DNA of 64,000 nt from Planctomycetota bacterium (GTDB lineage: Bacteria > Planctomycetota > UBA8742 > UBA2392): positions 1,116,001 through 1,180,000 of the forward strand of contig JADJRK010000001.1 of assembly GCA_016712285.1 (NCBI GenBank). Reading direction: 5' to 3'. Numbering within the stretch: the first letter of the stretch is position 1; every line of letters begins with the position of its first letter. The notes below the pieces were generated by a model that was not told the origin of the DNA, searched no databases, and saw only the letters and a program-made list of their open reading frames with translations. Of this stretch, positions 1 through 7,587 are shown in pieces. The position numbers were made by a program, and so were the translations under genes.

Positions 1-776
1 TCGTTCTTGGCAGCCTGGCCGACGAACATCTTGACCAGGATTTCCGCCAGCCCCTCCGACATCTTCAGCACGATGTTGCCGACCAAGCCGTCGCACACCA
101 CCACCTGGATGCCGCCCTCAAAGATATCGTGGCCCTCGACGTTGCCCTTGAAGTCCACTTCAGCCTGCGTGAGCAGGGCATGCGTTTCCTTGATCAGGGC
201 GTTGCCCTTGCCTTCTTCGCTGCCAACGCTGATCAGGCCAACCTTCACTTCCGGGTTGTCCTGGTTTCCGATGACACCGCGATAGAACTTGTCGCCCATC
301 ACCGCGTACTGCATCAGATGCATGGGTTTGGGGTCGACGTTTGCGCCGACATCCATGATCACGATGCGGCCCTTGAGCGTGGGCAAAGTCGTCAAGATGC
401 CCGCGCGCTTCACGCCCGGCAGGTGACGCAGTGCGAGCGTGGCGCCGGCAACCAATGCACCCGTATTGCCAGCCGAAATCACGGCGTCGGCTTCGCCGAG
501 CTTGACCAGGCCGACCGCGATACCCAGCGAGGACTTGCGTTTGGCGCGCAGCGCCTCAACCGGGTGCTCATCCATGCCGATGACTTCTTCGGCGTGAACG
601 ACTTTGATGTTCGGCAGTGGCGTGCCGCACGGCTCAAGCTCACGGCGCACGGCGGCTTCATCGCCGACGAGAATGTGTGCCCAATCAGGGTGTTCGGTCG
701 CGGACTTGTAGGTCCCGCGTACCACGACGCCCGGGGCGTGGTCACCGCCCATTGCATCAATGGCGATCCGTGGCAT
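1..776 (-). CDS. plsX: Phosphate acyltransferase PlsX (3' end outside window)
   Basis: PlsX converts acyl-ACP and phosphate into acyl-phosphate, the acyl donor used by PlsY at the membrane to start phospholipid synthesis. About 258 N-terminal residues are visible; the C-terminus lies beyond base 1. The protein opens with the family signature IDAMGGDHAPG and carries the expected ISAGNTGAL and GNVEGHDI stretches. The ATG at 774-776 places the signature at the very N-terminus. It follows rpmF by 33 bases on the same strand, the classical rpmF-plsX order that couples ribosome and membrane synthesis. Identification is secure; only the truncation limits it. Confidence 0.96.
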   Translation of the reverse strand, partial: MPRIAIDAMGGDHAPGVVVRGTYKSATEHPDWAHILVGDEAAVRRELEPCGTPLPNIKVVHAEEVIGMDEHPVEALRAKRKSSLGIAVGLVKLGEADAVISAGNTGALVAGATLALRHLPGVKRAGILTTLPTLKGRIVIMDVGANVDPKPMHLMQYAVMGDKFYRGVIGNQDNPEVKVGLISVGSEEGKGNALIKETHALLTQAEVDFKGNVEGHDIFEGGIQVVVCDGLVGNIVLKMSEGLAEILVKMFVGQAAKN

Positions 777-809
777 TGCTTCCTCTCAGTGTCCGCGTGG
801 GCGGACCGC

Positions 810-998
810 CTACAGGCGCTCTTCGACTTCAAAGACCTGCTTGTGCTTGCCGTAGAAGCCGCTCTCTTCGCACACGCGATGAGAAAGCTTGGGCAGGCCC
901 GTCTTGGCACACTTGCTGATCTTCGGAAGCGAGATGGCGTCATGTGACCGGCGCTTATTGCGTCGGGTGCGTGAGGTTTTCTTTTTCGGTGTAGGCAT
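810..998 (-). CDS. rpmF: 50S ribosomal protein L32
   Basis: A 62-residue basic protein with the typical L32 start MPTPKKKTSRTRRNKRR and the ISLPKIS-C-x3-G core. Cys30, His40 and Cys43 remain from the zinc-ribbon region found in many L32 proteins, so metal binding may be partial. It is a component of the large ribosomal subunit. It lies 26 bases downstream of the alaS stop and 33 bases upstream of plsX, all on the minus strand, so one transcript covering alaS-rpmF-plsX is plausible. Confidence 0.95.
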   Translation of the reverse strand: MPTPKKKTSRTRRNKRRSHDAISLPKISKCAKTGLPKLSHRVCEESGFYGKHKQVFEVEERL

Positions 999-1024
999 GT
1001 CTGTTTCTCCAAGCGCTTCCCGCG

Positions 1025-3805
1025 CTAATTCTGAAGCGCTTCCCGTATGCGCTTGCGCCCCGCTTCCAGGGCTTGTGTCAATCCTTCGGGATTCTTGCCG
1101 CCGGCTTGCGCGGTGTCTGGCTTACCGCCACCCTTCCCGTCAACAAGGCGGGAGATTTCACCAATCAGTTTGCCGGCGTGAAGACCCCGTCCAACCAAAT
1201 CTTTCGTAAACGATAACAGCAGCACGGCGCGGCCTTCACCGCGACTGCCGAGCAAAACTGCTGACGGCGCGCCATCCTGCACCAGCGAGTCCTTGATTGT
1301 CAACAGTTCCGGCGCTTCTGCCCCCGCAACCTCGCACGCGTAAATTGTGACGCCATCAACAGTTTCGGCTGACTTGCGCAAGTCCTCTGCGGCCCCGGAG
1401 CCTGCGCCGCCGCTCTTCTTGGCCTTGCCTTTCAGGTCTTTCACTTCCTTAACCAGGCTTTCGACCTTCTCCAGCACTTTGCCCGGCTGGGCCTTTGTCG
1501 CTGTGTGCAACTGCGCCAGCAACTTTGCTTCTTCTGCCGCAAGGGCGTACGCGTCCTGGCCGGTGATGGCTTCAATGCGCCGAATGCCAGCCGCACTGCT
1601 GCCCTCGCTCACGATGCGGAAATAGCCAATGTCGCCAGTGCGCGCCACATGCGTGCCCCCACATAATTCCTTGGAAAAACCCTCCACGCCCATGCTCAGC
1701 ACGCGGACTCTGTCGCCGTACTTTTCGCCGAACAGGGCCATGGCGCCTGCCTTCTGGGCCTCTTCGGGGGCCATGACTGCTGTGCCTACTTCGGCGTTGG
1801 CCTGCACCTGCTGGTTCACAAGCCGCTCAATCTCCTGGCGTTCCTCGAACGTCAGGGCCTTGGGGTGGCTGAAGTCAAATCGCAGCCGCTCGGGGCCGAC
1901 TTCGCTGCCGCGCTGTACCACGTGCTCGCCCAGAACCTTACGCAGCGCGGCGTGCATCAGGTGCGTGGCGGAGTGGTTGGCACGAATGCGGTCTCGACGC
2001 TGCTGGTCAACGCGAGCGGTCACAGTGTCGCCGACGCGCAGTTTGCCGTGCAGCAACTTGCCCTCGTGCATGAAGTAGTCGTCGCGCTTGAGCGTATCCA
2101 CCACCTCGAATACGCCGTCTCCGATGTGCAACGAGCCGCGGTCGCCGACCTGGCCGCCGCTCTCGCCGTAAAACGGCGTGCGGTCCAGCAGCACCGTCGC
2201 TGTGTCGCCCTGCTCTATGACGTCAAACAGCCGACCGTCGCGCACCAGCGCGATCACCTTCGCGGGCGCTTCGCAGGTCTCGTAGCCAAGGAACTGCGTT
2301 GGGCCGGACTTGGCCTTGAGCTCCTGGAACCAGCCTTTTTCGAAGACCACCACTTCTTTGCCGCCTTTGCTGCGCTTGCGGTGTTCTTCTTCGGCTTCGT
2401 CGTAGGCGTGCAGGTCAAGGACCATGCCGACGGCGGCAAGTTCGTCCTGCACGACTTCGCGCGGCAGGCCTTGCGACTGGTACAGGTCGAACGCTGCTTT
2501 GCCGTCGAGCGTTTTGTCGTCGCGCTTCTGGTGCTCGCGAATCAGCCCGGCAAGCAGTTGCAAGCCGCGCTCAAGGGTAGTGCTGAACTGCTGCTCTTCC
2601 TGCTGGATCGTGGACACGATGGCGTTTGTGTTGCGGGCTAACTCGGGGTACGCATCGCCGTAATGCTCAACGATCACCGGTACCAGCTTGTGCAGGAACG
2701 GCCCATCAAAACCCAAGGCCGTACCGTCACGAAACGCGCGCCGCAGGATGCGCCGGATGACATAACCGGCGCCATCGTTCTTGGGCACAATACCGTCGGC
2801 CATCGCGAAGGTGATCGCACGAATGTGGTCAGCAATGCGCTTTTCGCGGATGACGTCCTCAGCTCCGCCCGGAAGGGCGGGGGATTCGCTACTGACATGC
2901 GATGGCTTGTGCTTGCTTTCCCCCGGCCTTCCGGCCGGGGCTGTTTGGCGCAATGCTTCGCGGACGTGTGCAAACAGACTGCTGTCCAGCGTGGTTTTGG
3001 CTTTGTCCAGCACCATGACCAGCCGCTCGAAACCTCCGCCGAAGTCGATGTTCTTGGCTGGTAGCGGTGTCAGTGTGCCTTTGCCCGGAGTTGGGCCTGA
3101 TCGCTCGAACTGCGTGAAGACGATGTTGCCGATTTCCATGAAGCGGTTGCCGTTGGTGGCTACGTCGCCCTGGCCGTACTCGTCGCCGAGGTCGTAAAAA
3201 ATCTCGCTGCACGGGCCGCACACGCCGTTGGGCCCCTGGCTGGGCGCGCCCGCGGGCCAGAAGTTGTCGTGCTCGCCAAGCCAGAAAATGCGCTTCTCGA
3301 CTTCTTCTTTGGGCCAGTGCTTGCCCAGCACTTCGCGCCAGATGTTGGCGGCTTCTTCGTCTTTGCCGGCGCCGGTTTCGTCGCCGCCATAGACACTGAT
3401 GTAGAGCTTGCTCACGTCGAGGCCGCACCAGTCTTTGCTGGTGTAGAACTCCCAGATCCAGCGGATGGCTTCGTTCTTGAAAAAGCCGACGCTGCCGTCG
3501 GGGCCCTTGAGTTTGTCGCCGAAACTGAAAAAGCCGAGCATTTCAAAGAACGTGTGGTGGCGTGCTGTCTTGCCCACGTTCTCGAGGTCCGGCGTGCGCA
3601 TGCACTTCTGCACCGTGGTCGCGGCGCGCGTGCCATGTACCAGGTTGCCCATGAAATCGTCTTTGAACTGGTGCATGCCGGCGCTGGTGAACAGCGTGCT
3701 GGCGTCGGGCGGTTGCAGGCTGCTGCTGGGCAGCGGCTTGCAGCCCTTGAGTTCAAAGAACCTCAGGAAGTCTTTGCGAAGTTTGTTTGCGTCGATGTTT
3801 GGCAT
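1025..3805 (-). CDS. alaS: Alanyl-tRNA synthetase with a palindromic-element insert
   Basis: Charges tRNA-Ala with alanine and edits mischarged Ser/Gly. The order is a class II catalytic core (start MPNIDANKLRKDFLRFFE, then TSAGMHQFKDD, RHHTFFEMLG and GGGFERL), an editing domain with HSATH and CGGTH zinc/active-site motifs, and a DHHA1-type C-terminal domain. At 926 residues it is about 50 longer than usual. I chose the ATG at 3803-3805 because the upstream extension (to 3895) resembles no AlaRS and overlaps repeat DNA. Residues about 288-317, just before the conserved IADHIRAITFA helix, are encoded by two GC-rich hairpins (see 2865-2940). First gene of a likely alaS-rpmF-plsX transcript. Confidence 0.97.
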   Translation of the reverse strand: MPNIDANKLRKDFLRFFELKGCKPLPSSSLQPPDASTLFTSAGMHQFKDDFMGNLVHGTRAATTVQKCMRTPDLENVGKTARHHTFFEMLGFFSFGDKLKGPDGSVGFFKNEAIRWIWEFYTSKDWCGLDVSKLYISVYGGDETGAGKDEEAANIWREVLGKHWPKEEVEKRIFWLGEHDNFWPAGAPSQGPNGVCGPCSEIFYDLGDEYGQGDVATNGNRFMEIGNIVFTQFERSGPTPGKGTLTPLPAKNIDFGGGFERLVMVLDKAKTTLDSSLFAHVREALRQTAPAGRPGESKHKPSHVSSESPALPGGAEDVIREKRIADHIRAITFAMADGIVPKNDGAGYVIRRILRRAFRDGTALGFDGPFLHKLVPVIVEHYGDAYPELARNTNAIVSTIQQEEQQFSTTLERGLQLLAGLIREHQKRDDKTLDGKAAFDLYQSQGLPREVVQDELAAVGMVLDLHAYDEAEEEHRKRSKGGKEVVVFEKGWFQELKAKSGPTQFLGYETCEAPAKVIALVRDGRLFDVIEQGDTATVLLDRTPFYGESGGQVGDRGSLHIGDGVFEVVDTLKRDDYFMHEGKLLHGKLRVGDTVTARVDQQRRDRIRANHSATHLMHAALRKVLGEHVVQRGSEVGPERLRFDFSHPKALTFEERQEIERLVNQQVQANAEVGTAVMAPEEAQKAGAMALFGEKYGDRVRVLSMGVEGFSKELCGGTHVARTGDIGYFRIVSEGSSAAGIRRIEAITGQDAYALAAEEAKLLAQLHTATKAQPGKVLEKVESLVKEVKDLKGKAKKSGGAGSGAAEDLRKSAETVDGVTIYACEVAGAEAPELLTIKDSLVQDGAPSAVLLGSRGEGRAVLLLSFTKDLVGRGLHAGKLIGEISRLVDGKGGGKPDTAQAGGKNPEGLTQALEAGRKRIREALQN
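2865..2940. repeat. Two-hairpin palindromic element inside alaS
   Basis: Two perfect inverted repeats sit in the alaS reading frame. One is CCGCCC/GGGCGG with loop GGAA (2865-2880). The other is CCCCGGCC/GGCCGGGG with loop TTCC (2921-2940). The 40 bases between them contain no stop in the alaS frame. Together they encode a Pro/Gly/Ser-rich stretch (TAPAGRPGES ... ESPALPGGAE) not expected in AlaRS. The hairpin style resembles the arrays flanking the transposase gene 1 kb away. Confidence 0.75.
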
Positions 3806-3840
3806 AGTCAGTGTCGAATCTTGTGCGCCGCGTCTGTTTT

Positions 3841-3943
3841 TAGGCCCCGAAGGGGACGTCCTGCAGTAGCCCGGCGCGTCAGCGCCGGGGTTCAAGTCTC
3901 CGACTTCGCCAAGCCCCCGAAAGGGGGCGGCATGAATCCAATC
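3841..3943. repeat. Left triple-hairpin array flanking the REP-type transposase
   Basis: Three palindromes in a row: CCCC-GAA-GGGG (3845-3855), CCCGGCGC-GTCA-GCGCCGGG (3870-3889) and GCCCCC-GAAA-GGGGGC (3913-3928). The last is followed by GGCATGAATCC. Read in reverse complement, the array at 4405-4506 shows the same three hairpins in the same order, so the pair forms a long imperfect inverted repeat around the transposase gene. It also fills the gap between alaS and that gene. Confidence 0.85.
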
Positions 3944-3949
3944 TTCAGC

Positions 3950-4402
3950 CTATGCCGGCGGCAAGTAACGCTCATCGTAAGGCAAGCCGTGGGCATCGTA
4001 CATGTCACGAAGTTCACGTTCGAAACTTACCCTCTCATGATGCTCACGCTGGCGATCCAGATACTCCCTTGTCGCAGCAATTTTTGATGGGCTGACTGAG
4101 AACACACTGAATCCGTCCTGCCAGCCAAACCCATGGACTTGCTTGTCTTCCTTCAGCCAGCGCGAGCTGTTGGCCTTCACTTCCCTCAAGAGGTCAGAAG
4201 GCGCAATCTTGGGCGGCACGCCGAGCAGCAAGTGAACATGGTCCTCAACGCCTCCCGAATGAAGAACTACAGCTTCGCGATTGCGCGCGATGCCGCCGAT
4301 GTAGGCAAACACCTCATCTCTCAGTTCGTCGTGCAGGACGCTCTGGCGGTTCTTCGTTCCGAAGACGACATGGAGGTTGATGCTGTGAAAGGTGTCGGAC
4401 AT
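3950..4402 (-). CDS. IS200-like / REP-associated tyrosine (Y1) transposase
   Basis: A 150-residue single-domain Y1 HUH nuclease of the kind that cuts and rejoins single-stranded hairpin DNA. The metal-binding HUH pair is His55 and His57 in the VEDHVHLLL motif. The catalytic tyrosine is probably Tyr114 in the REYLDRQREHH helix. The WQDGFSVFSVS strand is typical of IS200/IS605 TnpA. There is no tnpB or accessory gene. The gene lies exactly between two mirrored triple-hairpin arrays, an arrangement expected of a RAYT or a minimal IS200-type element. It appears intact, with all motifs present and normal length. Whether it is still mobile cannot be judged here. Confidence 0.92.
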   Translation of the reverse strand: MSDTFHSINLHVVFGTKNRQSVLHDELRDEVFAYIGGIARNREAVVLHSGGVEDHVHLLLGVPPKIAPSDLLREVKANSSRWLKEDKQVHGFGWQDGFSVFSVSPSKIAATREYLDRQREHHERVSFERELRDMYDAHGLPYDERYLPPA

Positions 4403-4404
4403 CG

Positions 4405-4506
4405 CGGGGATTCATGTCGCCCCGTACGGGGGCTTGGTCGTCAAGGATACGGGTTTCCCGGCGCTTGCGCGCCGGGCTAATTCAGGTCGCCCCTCCGGGG
4501 CTAATC
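4405..4506. repeat. Right triple-hairpin array flanking the REP-type transposase
   Basis: Mirror image of the left array. GGATTCATGTC leads into GCCCC-GTAC-GGGGGC (4419-4433), then CCCGGCGC-TTGC-GCGCCGGG (4457-4476), then GCCCC-TCC-GGGGC (4489-4501). Loop bases differ from the left copy while stems are kept, which suggests selection on structure. Bases 4507-4624 up to the recA stop hold one more small palindrome (GCCGC-TTTT-GCGGC near 4535) and no gene. Confidence 0.85.
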
Positions 4507-4624
4507 GGTGCATCGATGCTTCAGGCGCACATTAGCCGCTTTTGCGGCCCACATCCGCCGGGCCAAATCAGATCGCCCTGCCACGCTGGATCGCTCGCGT
4601 CTTGGGCGAGGCGCCCGTGCCACT

Positions 4625-5659
4625 TTATTCTCTGGACTCCGGCGCTTCGCCTGTCGGCATCCCTAACGCTTCGCGCGTTGCCCTTTCGACCTGCGCCGCG
4701 ATGTCCTTGTTCTCGATCAGGAATGCCTTGGCGTTCTCTTTGCCCTGACCCAGCTTGGTCTCGCCGAACGTCCACCAGGCGCCGCTGCGCTTGACGATGC
4801 CCGTTTGCGAACCCAGCTCAAGCAAGTCGCCAAGCCGGCTGACGCCCTCATTGAACATGATCTCGAGCGTCGTCTTCTTGAACGGCGGCGCCATCTTGTT
4901 CTTCACGATCTTGACGTTCACCTCGTGCCCCACCACGTCGTCCCCCACCTTGATGGGTTTGCCTTTGCGCACCTCAATGCGCGCGCTGGCTGCAAACTTT
5001 AACGCATTGCCGCCGGTGGTTGTTTCGGGGTTGCCGAAGACAATGCCGATCTTCATGCGAATCTGGTTGATGAATATCAGCGCCGTGCGCGCGCGGCTGA
5101 CCGCGGACGTCAGCTTGCGCATGGCCTGGCTCATGAGCCGTGCCTGGCTGCCCATCTGCGCGTCGCCCATGTCGCCCTCGAGTTCGCTGCGCGGCACAAG
5201 CGCTGCCACGCTGTCGATCACGATGACGTCAAAGGCGTTGCTGCGCACCAGCGTCTCGCAGATGTCGAGTGCCTGCTCGCCGCTGTCGGGCTGGCTTACG
5301 TACAGGTTTTCGATGTCCACACCCAGCTTGGCTGCGTAGCTGGGGTCCATGGCGTGCTCGGCGTCGATGAAGGCCGCAATGCCTCCCTTCTTCTGGGCCT
5401 CGGCGATCACCTGCAGCGCGATCGTGGTCTTACCGCTGCTTTCAGGGCCGTAGATTTCGCTGATGCGCCCGCGCGGAATGCCGCGGCCGCCCAGTGCCAG
5501 GTCAAAGCTGAGCGCGCCCGTGGAAATGCCGCTGATCTCGACTTTCGGCTGGTCGCCCAGCTTCATCAGCGAGCCCTTGCCGTGGGTCTTCTCGATCTGG
5601 GCGAGCGCCATTTTCACGGCCTCGGTACGCTTGTCTTCTACGGCGGCGGCTTTGGCCAT
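4625..5659 (-). CDS. recA: Recombinase RecA
   Basis: ATP-dependent strand-exchange protein for homologous recombination and SOS co-protease activity. It is 344 residues with Walker A GPESSGKTT at 71-79, the VIVIDSVAAL Walker B strand, the NQIRMKIGIVFGNPETTTGG loop L2 region and a normal C-terminal domain. The ATG at 5657-5659 is preceded by AGGAGACTCC, a good ribosome binding site, which settles the start over an in-frame codon six residues upstream. It is followed by the transposase locus and preceded by a 93-base gap with a plausible promoter. I saw no clear LexA box of the CTGT-N8-ACAG or GAAC-N4-GTTC type. Confidence 0.98.
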   Translation of the reverse strand: MAKAAAVEDKRTEAVKMALAQIEKTHGKGSLMKLGDQPKVEISGISTGALSFDLALGGRGIPRGRISEIYGPESSGKTTIALQVIAEAQKKGGIAAFIDAEHAMDPSYAAKLGVDIENLYVSQPDSGEQALDICETLVRSNAFDVIVIDSVAALVPRSELEGDMGDAQMGSQARLMSQAMRKLTSAVSRARTALIFINQIRMKIGIVFGNPETTTGGNALKFAASARIEVRKGKPIKVGDDVVGHEVNVKIVKNKMAPPFKKTTLEIMFNEGVSRLGDLLELGSQTGIVKRSGAWWTFGETKLGQGKENAKAFLIENKDIAAQVERATREALGMPTGEAPESRE

Positions 5660-5686
5660 CGGAGTCTCCTTAAACAAAGCGGTCGC

Positions 5687-5715
5687 ATGCTAGGCGCGAC
5701 TGCGGCGTGCTACAA
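5687..5715 (-). promoter_or_regulatory. Candidate recA promoter
   Basis: On the minus strand TTGTAG (5710-5715) is separated by exactly 17 bases from TAGCAT (5687-5692), about 28 bases upstream of the recA start codon. The hexamers match the sigma-70 consensus only moderately. The spacing and position support the call. Confidence 0.4.
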
Positions 5716-5752
5716 GTGCGTGAGAGTAACGGCTTGAAACGGGCCGTGCAGG

Positions 5753-6511
5753 CTACTTGGCGATATACCAGCCCCGGTTGTCGCGGCCTGCCTTTTCTTC
5801 GAAGTAGTTGTCGCGTACCCAGTGCTTGATGCTGACGCCCGGGCGGCCCGCGCTGAACTTTTCGTACATGTCCGTGAACTCATCCACCTTGTGCCCCACC
5901 GCCACGTGCATGTACGGGAAGAACTTCAATTGCTCGCGCGCCTGTGCAAAATCGACGCCCTGATAATCGTGCAGCCAGATCAGACTTACCAGCCCCGTGC
6001 GGTCGCTGCCCTGGCGGCAATGCACCAGCACCGGCCGCGATTGCGGGTTTGCGGCAATCGCATCCAGCGCTTCAAACAACGTGGAAAGCTCGCTGCGATA
6101 CGGCAGACGAGAAGTCGGCAGTTTCGCGACCACCAGCTTGATGCCGGTTTTGTTCGTGGCGGCCACGTCGGTTTCGTAGTCGTCGGTGTCCGAGTCGTCG
6201 GTGCCGACCAGCCGCAGCACGGTCTTGATGTTGTGGTGCTTGATGTAGGCGGTCATGTCGGACTCATTCATCTGCGCGGCGCGGTACCACTGGGCCTTCT
6301 GCACCTCGTGCGCGTTGTTGCCGACCATGCGGGTCAATACCCATGCGCCGGCGATCACGCCCACCAGCGCGCCAATGAACAGGCCCCAGCCGAGAACCTT
6401 GCGCCGGTTGTCGTAACGGCCATGCACGAACCCCCAGGATTCGATGCTGTAGTTCAAACTCTTGGGAGCGCCAACCTTGTTGATGCCCTTGGGATCTGCG
6501 GGTGCGACCAT
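5753..6511 (-). CDS. Membrane-anchored protein tyrosine / dual-specificity phosphatase
   Basis: 252 residues. A transmembrane helix at about 40-62 follows a short cytoplasmic N-terminus; the rest is a cysteine phosphatase domain. The P-loop VHCRQGSDRTGL supplies the catalytic Cys165 and Arg171 of the CX5R motif, and LRLVGTDDSD upstream fits the usual substrate-loop region. It begins two bases after the epimerase stop and is surely co-transcribed with it. Substrate is unknown: envelope sugar phosphates, inositol phosphates or phosphotyrosine are all possible. Pairing with a heptose-type epimerase favours a cell-surface role, but that is inference. Confidence 0.8.
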   Translation of the reverse strand: MVAPADPKGINKVGAPKSLNYSIESWGFVHGRYDNRRKVLGWGLFIGALVGVIAGAWVLTRMVGNNAHEVQKAQWYRAAQMNESDMTAYIKHHNIKTVLRLVGTDDSDTDDYETDVAATNKTGIKLVVAKLPTSRLPYRSELSTLFEALDAIAANPQSRPVLVHCRQGSDRTGLVSLIWLHDYQGVDFAQAREQLKFFPYMHVAVGHKVDEFTDMYEKFSAGRPGVSIKHWVRDNYFEEKAGRDNRGWYIAK

Positions 6512-6513
6512 GA

Positions 6514-7464
6514 TCAGCCCTTCAGCCAGTCCACGTACGACTTGATGCCGCTGGCCAGTGTGTGCTTGGGAGTATAGCCGAGTTCTGCCTTGGAACGCGT
6601 AAGATCCGCCTGCGTGAACGGCTGGAAAAACGCGTACGGGTTGTCGATGTATTCGGGCTCAAGCTTGGTGCCCATGGCCTTGTTCAGCTCGGCGATCAGT
6701 TCATTGAACGTGCGGGCTTCGCCGCTGCCGGTGTTGAACACGCCGGATTTGCCGCTGTCCATGGCCAGCAGCGTGCACTCGACGGCGTCGTCCACGTGCA
6801 CGAAGTCGCGCTTCTGTTCGCCGGACTTGAACACGCGGGGGCGCTTGCCCTGCTTCATCTGCAGATAAAGCTGGTAGCACATGCTCGCCATCGCGCCCTT
6901 GTGCTGCTCGTGGGGCCCGTAGACGTTGAAGTAGCGTACGGCGTTTACTTTCCAGCCGGCGTTGTCCGGCGTGCCGGCCACGCGATCGGCAAGGTTCTCA
7001 AGCTGCACCTTGGAGAAGCCGTACACGTTGGCGGGCTTGCGGTCATCGGTTTCGACGTTGACCCGCGCGTCGATGCCATACGTGGCTGCGCTGCTGGCAT
7101 AGGTAATCGGAATCTTGTTCGGCTGCGCGTACTCAAGCAGGTTGCGGAAACTCTCGATGTTGTCGTGGCACATCGTGAACTGGTCGAGCACGCGGGTGTC
7201 GGTGATGCTGGCCAGGTGAAACACCGAGTCGAAGTGCTTGGGCTTGAAGTAGCTGGCGAAGTCCAGGTTCGTAAGGTCCGCAGTAATCAGGTCGCCGCGA
7301 AAGCCCTCAAGATTTTTGAAATGGCCTGAGCGCAGGTCGTCGATCACCGTGACTTCGGCGTTGGGCCACTCGGCTTCAATACGCCGCACAAGGCGCGAGC
7401 CGATGAACCCGGCCCCGCCCGTGACCAGCACCCGCCAGATAGCATTCTTGCCCGGTAGCGACAT
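6514..7464 (-). CDS. NAD-dependent epimerase, ADP-heptose 6-epimerase-like
   Basis: Extended short-chain dehydrogenase of 316 residues. The dinucleotide motif TGGAGFIG is at 15-22. The catalytic set is Ser124/125 (YASSAATYG) with Tyr148 and Lys152 (YGFSK). The stretch RYFNVYGPHEQHKGAMAS is characteristic of ADP-L-glycero-D-manno-heptose 6-epimerase (HldD/RfaD), which builds the heptose of lipopolysaccharide core. I use the ATG at 7462-7464; an in-frame TTG 27 codons upstream adds residues before the Rossmann strand with no family likeness. A related nucleotide-sugar epimerase cannot be excluded. Confidence 0.8.
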   Translation of the reverse strand: MSLPGKNAIWRVLVTGGAGFIGSRLVRRIEAEWPNAEVTVIDDLRSGHFKNLEGFRGDLITADLTNLDFASYFKPKHFDSVFHLASITDTRVLDQFTMCHDNIESFRNLLEYAQPNKIPITYASSAATYGIDARVNVETDDRKPANVYGFSKVQLENLADRVAGTPDNAGWKVNAVRYFNVYGPHEQHKGAMASMCYQLYLQMKQGKRPRVFKSGEQKRDFVHVDDAVECTLLAMDSGKSGVFNTGSGEARTFNELIAELNKAMGTKLEPEYIDNPYAFFQPFTQADLTRSKAELGYTPKHTLASGIKSYVDWLKG

Positions 7465-7542
7465 GGGGGCAGAGAATGGCAATGCTTGCGCAGTTCGGCA
7501 AGCAGCGGAAACCCTGTGGGCTTTTTGAAGTGTGTTAAATGA

Positions 7543-7567
7543 CAAACCGCGCCATCGGCGCGGTTTG
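7543..7567 (-). terminator. Intrinsic terminator after the deoxyhypusine-synthase-like gene
   Basis: Perfect 11-bp stem CAAACCGCGCC/GGCGCGGTTTG with a 3-base loop, 21 bases past the stop at 7588. On the minus strand it is followed by TCATTTAAC, a weak U-tract. Confidence 0.6.
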
Positions 7568-7587
7568 CGAACTGCGGATCTCGGCGG

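Noticed and set aside
129..947. 272-codon open frame on the plus strand across plsX.
   Set aside because: Antisense shadow of plsX, whose minus-strand translation carries clear PlsX motifs.
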